A DNA stretch of 62,467 nucleotides from Mycolicibacterium hodleri (GTDB taxonomy: Bacteria > Actinomycetota > Actinomycetes > Mycobacteriales > Mycobacteriaceae). The stretch covers positions 77,180-139,646 of the forward strand of contig NZ_RCZG01000019.1 of NCBI RefSeq assembly GCF_006439015.1, read 5' to 3'. Both the position numbers and the translations under genes were made by a program. The first letter of the stretch is position 1. Each line of letters starts with the position of its first letter. The notes beneath the pieces are model-generated. The model was not told where the DNA came from. It worked only from the letters and a program-made list of their open reading frames with translations, and did no database searches. Shown in pieces: positions 1 to 7,309 of the stretch.

Positions 1-829
1 AACTCAACGCCGAGCGCCCGACGGCGATCAAAGCGTCGTGTTGGCGTTGCCCCACGTTGCGGGTGTCGGCGTCGATCTGCGCCTGGCTGGGTGTGCCGGA
101 GGTGCAGGGCTGTTCGTCGTCGGGGTTGCACATGCCGGGCGCGGCGAGCTTGGCATTCACCGGTTCCATGGTGGCCCGTAACTCCGGAGTGGCCCAACCG
201 CTGATCCGGCTCATCCCATCGGGACCTTGCGGACCGAAGTACACCCCGCGTTTGCGGGCCCGTTCGCGGTCATCGGGGGCGGGGCCGTCCTGATCGATGC
301 AGGTGGTCAGCTTCGCCGATGCCTTGCGCAACTCGTCGGGACCCAGTCCGGTCGCGACGTCGACCAGGGTGGTCTCGGCTTGCTCGCGGGTGATCGGGTC
401 GACCCAGGCAGGCAGCTTGTCGGCGAAGCCGCGGATGATTTCGACGTGCTCGGGGCCGAGGGCTCCCTTGGCGCGCGCGTTCGCGGTCTCGGCGAGCAGC
501 GGCGCCAACGGCTCCCCACTGAACGACTGGCGGGGACCGAGCTCCTTCGCTTCGGCGAGGCGGCGGGCGGCGTCCTTACCCGAGATCCGCAGCCGTTCGG
601 TCAGCACGGCCTTCAGCGACTTGGCACCCAACTCCACCGCGGAGGCTTCGCGTTGCAGGCGGGCGATGATCCGATGCTCCAGGGCCGGCAGCCGCCACGC
701 CACCGCCTCCAACGCACCCAGCAGCTCCAACAGTTCGGAGTGGGTGAACGCCCCGCAGTCCAGTTCGGCCAACTCCGCCGCGGCCGCCACATAGGCGGCG
801 ACCGCGGCGGTGACCCGATCCGAACTCAT
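1..829 (-). CDS. DUF222 / 13E12 repeat family protein, N-terminal part (cut by window edge)
   Basis: The gene runs from an ATG at 829 and is still open at base 1, so about 276 N-terminal residues are visible. They form the Ala/Leu/Arg-rich helical DUF222 region of the mycobacterial 13E12 family, with a stretch reading LPALEHRIIARLQREAS near residue 50. The family usually ends in an HNH nuclease domain, which would lie outside the window. Members are multicopy in mycobacteria and are regarded as mobile or phage-derived; several M. tuberculosis copies are SOS-induced, and a LexA-type box sits directly before this start codon. The cellular role of the family is not settled. Family call is firm; nuclease activity cannot be judged from this fragment. 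Confidence 0.8.
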   Translation of the reverse strand, partial: MSSDRVTAAVAAYVAAAAELAELDCGAFTHSELLELLGALEAVAWRLPALEHRIIARLQREASAVELGAKSLKAVLTERLRISGKDAARRLAEAKELGPRQSFSGEPLAPLLAETANARAKGALGPEHVEIIRGFADKLPAWVDPITREQAETTLVDVATGLGPDELRKASAKLTTCIDQDGPAPDDRERARKRGVYFGPQGPDGMSRISGWATPELRATMEPVNAKLAAPGMCNPDDEQPCTSGTPSQAQIDADTRNVGQRQHDALIAVGRSALS

Positions 830-831
830 GC

Positions 832-847
832 CCGAACACTAGTTCGA
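832..847. promoter_or_regulatory. LexA/SOS box upstream of the DUF222 gene
   Basis: The minus strand reads TCGAAC-TAGT-GTTCGG, matching 11 of 12 defined positions of the mycobacterial SOS box TCGAAC-N4-GTTCGA. It ends 3 bases before the ATG at 829, where bound LexA would block transcription. LexA control is established for several 13E12 genes in M. tuberculosis; its use here is inferred. Confidence 0.75.
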
Positions 848-961
848 ACCACCGACATCTGAAACTCAAGAGAGACAAGGGTTTACGTGCTGTGGACAAC
901 TCGCGCGCCTGTGGATGGTTCCTGCGCGCCGCCAACGTTTCTGGTAGTGGGATGGCAGGCT

Positions 962-1354
962 ATGGCAGTGAACAATCCGTTCGGTCGACCCTGCCCGTGC
1001 GGCTACGCCGCCGCATACGAGGCGTGTTGCGGACCACTGCACCACGGTGAGCGACACCCGCAGACGGCCGAGGAACTGATGCGGTCCAGATATGCCGCCT
1101 ACGCCACGGGTAACGCCGACTATCTCTTCCGCACCTGGCATCCGCGCACGCGGCCCGCGACGGTGACGGTCGATCCCGACGTCGTCTGGCACGGCCTCGA
1201 CATCACCGACGTCGTCGCCGGTTCCGCCGATGACCAGCAGGGAGAGGTGGAGTTCACGGCGTTCTTCGACGACGCAATGATGCACGAGCGCAGCCAGTTC
1301 GAACGGCGAGGCGGCTTGTGGGTCTACCTGGACGGCACTCCGCACACGGAGTAG
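962..1354 (+). CDS. YchJ-type SEC-C motif protein
   Basis: A 130-residue protein beginning MAVNNPFGRPCPCG. The N-terminal CPCG...CC cluster is the SEC-C zinc-binding motif, and the rest fits the NTF2-like fold of the YchJ family, whose molecular role is unknown. I chose the ATG at 962 rather than the GTG at 887 because the motif begins there and the 25 extra upstream residues look unrelated. The gene diverges from the DUF222 gene, and its last 31 bases overlap the end of the convergent gene at 1324-1806. Confidence 0.85.
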   Translation: MAVNNPFGRPCPCGYAAAYEACCGPLHHGERHPQTAEELMRSRYAAYATGNADYLFRTWHPRTRPATVTVDPDVVWHGLDITDVVAGSADDQQGEVEFTAFFDDAMMHERSQFERRGGLWVYLDGTPHTE

Positions 1355-1806
1355 ACGAACTTCGCCGGAACGTCGAAGGCGAAGGACCGTTCGGGCAGCT
1401 GACTCAGCACGTCGGCGGACAGGGGCGCCTTGTAGTGCAGTGAGACCGAGCCTGCGAAGCACGGGTCGACGGCGGAGATGTCAGGCACGGTGAGCAGAAG
1501 TCCCGACTCGTCGATGGTGGCCTGCACCATGGAGCCGCCGGCCGCGTTCCACGAGTGGTCGACGGATCTGCCCGCCTTCTTGGGGACCGACGACAGCGTG
1601 GCCAATACTCGTAGCCTGGTGAGCGCCAGCGCGCCCACGTAACTGCTGAGGTTCCCCTTGGCCACCTTGCCGGGGATCTTGCCGGAAAAGCGGAAGGTGA
1701 TCGGCACGTATTCCGCTAGGTGGAGCAGCCCCTCGGCTTCGGCCTGGGCGCGCATGTCGTCGGGCAGAGCGCCGATCCCGAGCATCTTGCGCAAGAAGAC
1801 GGCCAT
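1324..1806 (-). CDS. conserved hypothetical protein (160 aa)
   Basis: A 160-residue soluble protein starting MAVFLRKMLG, without signal peptide or membrane segment. I recognise no catalytic motif. Its position next to the PAP2/L,D-transpeptidase block and its length agree with my memory of M. tuberculosis Rv0307c, also 160 aa and of unknown function; that link is unverified. The middle part (around residues 30-70) contains beta-strand-like segments such as VPITFRF and may form a small beta barrel. The 3' end overlaps the YchJ-type gene by 31 bases, an unusually long convergent overlap of two coding regions. Confidence 0.7.
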   Translation of the reverse strand: MAVFLRKMLGIGALPDDMRAQAEAEGLLHLAEYVPITFRFSGKIPGKVAKGNLSSYVGALALTRLRVLATLSSVPKKAGRSVDHSWNAAGGSMVQATIDESGLLLTVPDISAVDPCFAGSVSLHYKAPLSADVLSQLPERSFAFDVPAKFVYSVCGVPSR

Positions 1807-1848
1807 GGTCGAAGAATATCGACCATGGCCGTCCTTCCGTGAAGCGTT

Positions 1849-3519
1849 CTACGTTTGAGCGGGCAACACGTTCTCACCGGTCTTGTCGGTGGACAAGCAC
1901 AGCGAGCAGATGTAGCCCTCGACGCTCGCCGACTTCAGCATGTCCGGCCGCTCGTAATCATGATGGCAGACATGGCATTTGAGGTGTGCATCCGACGGGT
2001 TGCCCAATTCGTCGAGCATCGGCAGGTCGATTCCGTCATCGGTGCGGCGAAGGTAGTACTTGCCCTTCGTCGCGATCGCGATGATCGGCGGCAACACCAA
2101 GCCGAGGACGATCGCGACGAGCGGCGAGTACGGCCGAATGGCTTCGCCGAGCCCGCCGAAGAACGCCAGGATCGACACGCCCGCGGCAGCCAACATCGAC
2201 ACGAACCCGACCGGGTTGAAGTTGTAGAGCATGCCGCGACGGAACTCCGGCTGCATGGGGGAGAGCTTCAACAGGAACTTGTTGATGACGATGTCCGAGG
2301 CGACCACCACCACCCAGGCGATACCGCAGTTGGCGTAGAAGCCCAGGATCGTGTTGAGGAAGTCGAACATGTTGGCTTCCATCAGAACCAGGGCGATCAA
2401 CAGGTTGAAGGCCAGGAACACGAGGCGACCGGGATAGGTCTTCGTGACACGGGTGAACGAGTTGGTCCACGCCAGCGAGCCGGAGTAGGCGTTCGTCACA
2501 TTGATCTTGACCTGGCTGATGACCACCAGCGCCACGGCCAGTGTCATGGCCAACCACGGGGGCAGGAAGTTCTGGTAGATCTCGAGGAACTGATGCACGG
2601 GCTGGTTGGCGATGCCTGCGCCGTCGGCGACGTTGGCGATCAGGTAGACGGCGAGGAAGAGGCCGACGATCTGCTTGATGGCACCAAAGATGACCCAACC
2701 CGGGCCCGCCAGGAACAGCCAGGTCCACCAGCTACGGCTGTTCTCGGGCGTGCGGGGCGGCATGAAGCGCAGGTAGTCGTTCTGCTCGGCGATCTGCGCG
2801 ATGAGCGACAGGCAGACGCCCGCGGCCAGCAGGGTCGAGCCGAGATCGAAGCCCTGGACACCGTTTTCGCCCTGGTAGGCGAAGAACGAGCTGACTGACT
2901 CGGGATGGCTGACCACCAGGTAGACGAACGGCGCCACCATGAGAACGAGCCACAGCGGCGTCGTCCACACCTGCAACGTAGACAGCACCTTCATGCCGTA
3001 GATGACGAGCGGGAAGATGATGAGCGTCGATGCCGCGTAGCCGAGCCACAGCGGAACGCCCAATCCGAGCTTCAGGCCCTGGGCCATGATCGAGCCCTCG
3101 AGGGCGAAGAAGATGAAGGTGAACGTCGCGAAGATGACGTTCGTGACCACGGAGCCGTAGTAACCGAAGCCGCTGCCGCGGGTGACCAGGTCTAGGTCGA
3201 TGTTGTAGCGCGCGGAGTAATACGCGACCGGGAAACCGGTCAGCATGACCACGACGGCGAAGATGAGGATGCCCCACAACGCGTTGGTGGTTCCGTAGGC
3301 GATGCCGATGTTGGCGCCGATGGCGAAGTCGGCAAGGTACGCGATGCCGCCGAGTGCCGAGATGCCCACCACCCGCGTCGACCACTTGCGGTAACTGCGC
3401 GGTGCGAAGCGCAGCGTGTAGTCCTCCAAGGTCTCCTTGGTGGCCGTCATCTGATCTAGGCCCGCGTCGAGATCCGTTTCATCTGGAGCGTCCGGCTCCT
3501 TGCTGAGCTCTTGAGTCAT
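1849..3519 (-). CDS. NCS1 purine/cytosine permease family transporter with C-terminal zinc-ribbon tail
   Basis: A 556-residue membrane protein with about 12 hydrophobic segments between residues 50 and 490. It has the layout of the nucleobase:cation symporter-1 (Cytosine_pur_perm) family, which imports nucleobases or related ring compounds with a cation. The last ~60 residues are cytosolic and carry two Cys-x2-Cys pairs (CHVC and CSLC) with YERPDM between them, a probable zinc site not found in ordinary NCS1 carriers. I start at the ATG at 3519; a TTG at 3528 would add three residues. The leader contains a strong intrinsic terminator at 3582-3633, so expression may be attenuated. Substrate is unknown. 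Confidence 0.85.
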   Translation of the reverse strand: MTQELSKEPDAPDETDLDAGLDQMTATKETLEDYTLRFAPRSYRKWSTRVVGISALGGIAYLADFAIGANIGIAYGTTNALWGILIFAVVVMLTGFPVAYYSARYNIDLDLVTRGSGFGYYGSVVTNVIFATFTFIFFALEGSIMAQGLKLGLGVPLWLGYAASTLIIFPLVIYGMKVLSTLQVWTTPLWLVLMVAPFVYLVVSHPESVSSFFAYQGENGVQGFDLGSTLLAAGVCLSLIAQIAEQNDYLRFMPPRTPENSRSWWTWLFLAGPGWVIFGAIKQIVGLFLAVYLIANVADGAGIANQPVHQFLEIYQNFLPPWLAMTLAVALVVISQVKINVTNAYSGSLAWTNSFTRVTKTYPGRLVFLAFNLLIALVLMEANMFDFLNTILGFYANCGIAWVVVVASDIVINKFLLKLSPMQPEFRRGMLYNFNPVGFVSMLAAAGVSILAFFGGLGEAIRPYSPLVAIVLGLVLPPIIAIATKGKYYLRRTDDGIDLPMLDELGNPSDAHLKCHVCHHDYERPDMLKSASVEGYICSLCLSTDKTGENVLPAQT

Positions 3520-3581
3520 GGTTAGCAAAGCTAAGACCGCGTTGTTTCCGGGATGTCACAGCGGTGTTCCCACCGCATGCG

Positions 3582-3633
3582 AAAAAGGGCCCGCACTGCC
3601 ATCAAGAGTCGGGGTTGTGATGGCAGCGCGGGC
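3582..3633 (-). terminator. intrinsic terminator in the leader of the NCS1 permease gene
   Basis: On the minus strand a 16-base arm (complement of 3618-3633) pairs with the complement of 3589-3604, with one G-U pair, across a 13-base loop. CC and a U5 tract follow. It lies about 63 bases before the permease ATG and faces that gene. The other flanking gene is divergent, so it has no obvious gene end to serve except possibly read-through from the kinase gene ending at 4310. Attenuation is an inference; the structure is plain. Confidence 0.7.
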
Positions 3634-3690
3634 GCTACTCATCTCTTCGTCACAGCTGTGCAAGGTGTTACAGGTGGTACAACGTGACTT

Positions 3691-4356
3691 GTGACGAGAC
3701 CCCGGTGGCTAGCAGTTCTAGCGCTGGTGGCCGCAGCGGTCTACGTGGCCATGTGGTGCGGCTGGGTGTCGGGCTGGGGCTGGCTGGCGGCGGCCGACAC
3801 GTCGACGTTGGCGATCGGCCATGGGATCGGCGTCGAGCACCACGGCTGGGTGGCCTTCTGGGACGCATGGTGCACGGTGTTCTCACCGGTGACGTTTCGG
3901 GTGCTGACCGCCGGGGTGATCGTCTACGCCTTCGTGAAACGCCAGGTCCGCGTCGCGGTGTTCCTCCTCGTCAGCGTCGAGCTTTCGGGGGTGCTCACCG
4001 AGGTGTTCAAGCGTCTGGCCGATCGACCGCGGCCGGACACCGCCATGGTCGACGCGTTGTCGACGTCGTTTCCGTCCGGTCATGCCGTCGGGACGATGGT
4101 CGCGGTGCCGGCGCTGGCGGTGGTGCTCCTGCCGTACGTCCGCCGAGAGCTGTGGACGTGGTTCGTGGCGGCCGGGGTCGTCATCGTCGTGTCAGTAGGG
4201 GTCGGGCGGGTCGCTCTGAATGTGCATCACCTGTCCGACGTGATCGCCGGCTGGGCCCTTGGCTACTTCTACCTCGCGTTGTGCCTCGTGATCCTGCGGG
4301 GAGCGCGAGTCACGGCAGCGGACGAAAGACCGGTAGCGCCCGATATCGGACGGTGA
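3691..4356 (+). CDS. PAP2-family membrane phosphatase
   Basis: A 221-residue integral membrane protein with a type 2 phosphatidic-acid phosphatase core. The three signature blocks are visible: KRLADRPRP near residue 110, PSGH near 130, and the GRVALNVHHLSDVIAG block with the catalytic His near 175. It should hydrolyse a lipid phosphate or pyrophosphate (PA, PGP or polyprenyl-PP) at the membrane. The start is a GTG following the divergent promoter region shared with the permease. Gene order matches my recollection of M. tuberculosis Rv0308. Its 3' end overlaps the convergent PAP2-kinase gene by 47 bases. Confidence 0.87.
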   Translation: MTRPRWLAVLALVAAAVYVAMWCGWVSGWGWLAAADTSTLAIGHGIGVEHHGWVAFWDAWCTVFSPVTFRVLTAGVIVYAFVKRQVRVAVFLLVSVELSGVLTEVFKRLADRPRPDTAMVDALSTSFPSGHAVGTMVAVPALAVVLLPYVRRELWTWFVAAGVVIVVSVGVGRVALNVHHLSDVIAGWALGYFYLALCLVILRGARVTAADERPVAPDIGR

Positions 4357-5806
4357 AGGTCGCCTCGTCGATTTCGTCGGCGAGCTCGCCGTCGTGGGCG
4401 AGCAGTGTCGGTCCATCGACCGACTTGAAGGTGAATTCCGGTACGCGCATTTCGTGGTAGAGCGGGCTGCGGACGAGCCGACCGAGCGCGAGCGACGTCA
4501 GAATGCGCAGCGTGCTGAACCGTTTCTCGGTCTCCAGGATGCGTACGTCCATCAGACCGTCGTCCATCCGCAGTCGACGTGATGGCGCAAAGCCCGACGG
4601 CAGATACGAGGAGTTTCCGAGGAAGAACAGCGAGGTCTGGACGGTCTTGTTGTCGTAGTGGATGCGGACCGGCTGGCCGCGCCGCAGCGTGTGAAACATC
4701 GCGTACACCCCGGCGAGTGGCTTTCCTATTCGGTGCTCCAGCTTCTCCCGCTTCTGCACGAACGTGGGGTACGCACCGATGCTCGCCGTGTTGATCACGG
4801 TCCCGGTCTCGTTGAGACGGAGGACGTCGACGCACGCGACGCTGCCCTCGCGGATCGACTCGACCGTCCTGGCGACGGTGTCGCAGCCGATGTCCTTGGC
4901 GAAGTGGTTGAACGTGCCGCCCGGGAAGACGGCCAGCGGACGATCGGCGGCCAGGGCCACCCCGGCCGCGCACGCCACGGTTCCGTCGCCACCGCCCACG
5001 GCGAGGACCTCGGCGCGCTCGGCCGCCGAGCGCATGATCTCGTCGACGTCGTCGTCCTTGTCGAGTTCGACGATCTCCATGTTTGGCAGCGCCTCGCGGG
5101 CCTCGTCGATGACCCGTGCTCCGGTGCCGCTGCCAGAGGCCGGATTGATGACGAGGACGACCCCCGCTCCGTCCGGCCGCCGAATGGTGCCGATCCGCAG
5201 GGGGTCGGTGACCGGTACTCGCGTTTCGACGATCGGCGGGACTATCCGGGCGCCTGCCACGGCGATTGCGGCACCGAGGCCGAAGCCGGCCAATACGTCG
5301 CCGGGATAGTGCGCGCCCGTCGCAACGCGAGAGATACCGACCATTCCGGCGAGCAGTGCCATTGCCAGACCGACGGGGGCGCTCTCGAGGCCGACGCCGA
5401 CGGCGAACGCCGCCGCGCTCGCGGAGTGGCCCGACGGCAGCGAGTTGGAGGTCGGCATGTGGCGGGATCGGCGCAGCACGGGGACCGTCGACCATTCCGG
5501 GCGTGGCCGCTTCCACACTCGCTTGCCCAGCTGGTTTGCGACCAAGCTGGTCACGGCCAGGGATGCCACGCCACGCCCAGCGCCGCGCTGGACAGACGAT
5601 TTCTTGGTGGCCATCAGCGCGGCTGCGATCGCAAACCACAGCTTCGAGTGGTCGGCAGCAGCCGTCAGCCGTGGCATGAAGCCATCCAGCAGTGGGCTGG
5701 GTGACTCCGCGATGGCCTCGAAGACTTCGCGGTCCAGCGTGCCGAGACCCTCACCGATCTGGCGGATGCCGCGGTGCTGGATTCCACGTCTTCGCAATAG
5801 CTCCAT
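4310..5806 (-). CDS. bifunctional PAP2 phosphatase / diacylglycerol-kinase-family lipid kinase
   Basis: A 498-residue fusion. Residues ~20-200 form a PAP2 domain (KRPRPEW, LPSGHSASAAAF, SRVATGAHYPGDVLAG). From ~215 on there is a DAGK catalytic domain with VLVINPASGSG, the nucleotide-binding VGGGDGTV and PGGTFNHFAKD. The pair could remove a phosphate from one lipid and phosphorylate another, but the substrates are not known. The ATG at 5806 begins MELLRRRGIQ; the longer upstream reading is Arg/Ser-rich and lacks family features. A second DAGK-family gene lies at 50084-51076. Confidence 0.88.
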   Translation of the reverse strand: MELLRRRGIQHRGIRQIGEGLGTLDREVFEAIAESPSPLLDGFMPRLTAAADHSKLWFAIAAALMATKKSSVQRGAGRGVASLAVTSLVANQLGKRVWKRPRPEWSTVPVLRRSRHMPTSNSLPSGHSASAAAFAVGVGLESAPVGLAMALLAGMVGISRVATGAHYPGDVLAGFGLGAAIAVAGARIVPPIVETRVPVTDPLRIGTIRRPDGAGVVLVINPASGSGTGARVIDEAREALPNMEIVELDKDDDVDEIMRSAAERAEVLAVGGGDGTVACAAGVALAADRPLAVFPGGTFNHFAKDIGCDTVARTVESIREGSVACVDVLRLNETGTVINTASIGAYPTFVQKREKLEHRIGKPLAGVYAMFHTLRRGQPVRIHYDNKTVQTSLFFLGNSSYLPSGFAPSRRLRMDDGLMDVRILETEKRFSTLRILTSLALGRLVRSPLYHEMRVPEFTFKSVDGPTLLAHDGELADEIDEATFTVRYRALPVFRPLP

Positions 5807-5922
5807 TGCACCCAACCTAGTCGGATCGTGAAAGGTCCTTGGGCACAACTCATTTCTCAGTCCGTCGATCGTTGCTAAACCTTTACTTGACCTTGACGAC
5901 GTGGTGTGTTGACGTTGAAGCC

Positions 5923-6576
5923 GTGCGCCGACTGCTGATCTCGCTGTGCGCGTTGGTCGTCGGACTGACCGCGGCGCCGTCGGCGCGCGCGGAGTTGACA
6001 CCGTGGTTCGCCCCGAGCGTGGGCAACGCAACCCAGGTCATATCGGTTGTCGGCGTGGGCGGTTCGAAGGCGAAGGTCGACGTGTACCAGCGGTCTGCGG
6101 CAGGCTGGCAGGCCGTCGCCGCCGGCATCCCCGCCTACGTCGGGGCGGCGGGGATGGCCCCCGAGACGCACGACGGTCAAATGTTGACCCCGATGGGCGT
6201 CTTCACCCTCGACTTCGCCTTCGGGACGGCCCCCAACCCCGGAGGCGGCCTGCAGTACGTCCAGGTGGGCCCCGACCACTGGTGGGACGGAGACATGAAG
6301 AGCGCGACCTACAACACGATGCAGGTTTGCAAGAAGGCGCAGTGCCCGTTCGACACGAACCCCAGCAGTGGTACCGAGAACCTTCAGATCTCGCAGTACA
6401 AGCACGCTGTGGTGATGGGCGTCAACAAGCAGCGGGTACCGGGCAACGGAGGCGCGTTCTTCCTACATGGCACCGACGGAGGACCGACCGCCGGATGTGT
6501 CGCCATCGATGACGAGACGTTGGTCGGGATCATGAAGTGGCTTCGCCCCGGCGCGCTCATCGCCGTTTCACAGTGA
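5923..6576 (+). CDS. exported L,D-transpeptidase-like (YkuD) protein
   Basis: A 217-residue protein with a signal peptide (VRRLLISLCALVVGLTAA...ARA, cleavage near residue 24) and a YkuD-type catalytic fold. The active-site block is HGTDGGPTAGCVAID, with the presumed nucleophile Cys in GC. The Arg that usually follows in SHGCxR is absent, so it belongs to the divergent YkuD branch rather than the canonical peptidoglycan 3-3 cross-linkers. I use the GTG at 5923, which starts directly at the signal peptide. Length and position fit my memory of Rv0309. Probable role is cell-wall remodelling; activity is uncertain. Confidence 0.8.
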   Translation: MRRLLISLCALVVGLTAAPSARAELTPWFAPSVGNATQVISVVGVGGSKAKVDVYQRSAAGWQAVAAGIPAYVGAAGMAPETHDGQMLTPMGVFTLDFAFGTAPNPGGGLQYVQVGPDHWWDGDMKSATYNTMQVCKKAQCPFDTNPSSGTENLQISQYKHAVVMGVNKQRVPGNGGAFFLHGTDGGPTAGCVAIDDETLVGIMKWLRPGALIAVSQ

Positions 6577-6598
6577 CTTCCGTCTTCGACTGGGACCG

Positions 6599-7057
6599 TC
6601 AGATGTTCACGGCCCGACCGGCTTTCACCTTGAAGTCGAGGGCCTTGGTCGACAGCGAGGCGTCATAGGTGCGGTCGTAGCCGGTGACGCTGATCTTCCA
6701 GCCGTCGGGTGTGCGCCGATAGCGGTCGTGGTAGAAGCCCGCGCCGATCAACATGAAGTCGAATTTCGGGACGATCACCTTGTCCTGCAGATACCAGGTC
6801 GCGGTCGCCTCGTCGCCGTCGACGTCGATCTCGGGGTGCGTCACCCGGTGCTCGGTGATGACGTCGGCAGGCATCGCGTTGCGCATGAACTCGACGAGCG
6901 TGTCGCGATCGGTGAAGTGGTGCTCCTCCCCGAGTGATTCGCCGTAGTCACCGATTACGTCCTCCGTGAGCGTGTCCGCGAAATCGTCCCAGTGCTTCGT
7001 ATCGAGCGCGCGCAGGTACCGGTACTTGACGCGCTGAATGTCTTCGATGTCACCCAT
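6599..7057 (-). CDS. SnoaL-like / NTF2-fold protein
   Basis: A 152-residue protein starting MGDIEDIQRVKYRYLRALD. The first helix followed by D-x6-TEDV, HRVTHPEIDV and the ATATWYLQD strands are typical of the SnoaL-like (NTF2) superfamily used in polyketide, steroid and xenobiotic metabolism and also as non-catalytic scaffolds. No cofactor site is apparent and the substrate is unknown. An alternative start at 7075 would add six residues (MCCNDD) without family similarity. It sits on the opposite strand between the transpeptidase-like and Hsp70-like genes, as I recall for Rv0310c. Confidence 0.75.
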   Translation of the reverse strand: MGDIEDIQRVKYRYLRALDTKHWDDFADTLTEDVIGDYGESLGEEHHFTDRDTLVEFMRNAMPADVITEHRVTHPEIDVDGDEATATWYLQDKVIVPKFDFMLIGAGFYHDRYRRTPDGWKISVTGYDRTYDASLSTKALDFKVKAGRAVNI

Positions 7058-7309
7058 GTCGTCATTGCAGCACAATGACGACCGGCGTCATAGGGTTCCG
7101 GCTCGAGTGTCGTTGACGGATGCGTCAAAGAATTGGTCTTCATGCGTTCGCCCTGGTGCCGGGGTCCACCTCTGTCACCGCAGTGGTCGCAAGGCGAAAG
7201 GGGCGACTCAGGTGATGCCAAAACCATGCTGGCAGAACGCTGTTCGTTGGCGTCACCGCGGAGTGTCCGACACACGGGGACGGCTGCTCGGGTTATCGTG
7301 GTCGACGTC

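Noticed and set aside
4269..5639. 456-codon frame antisense-like within the PAP2-kinase gene
   Set aside because: Same strand, other frame: Arg/Pro-rich shadow of the real 498-residue protein.
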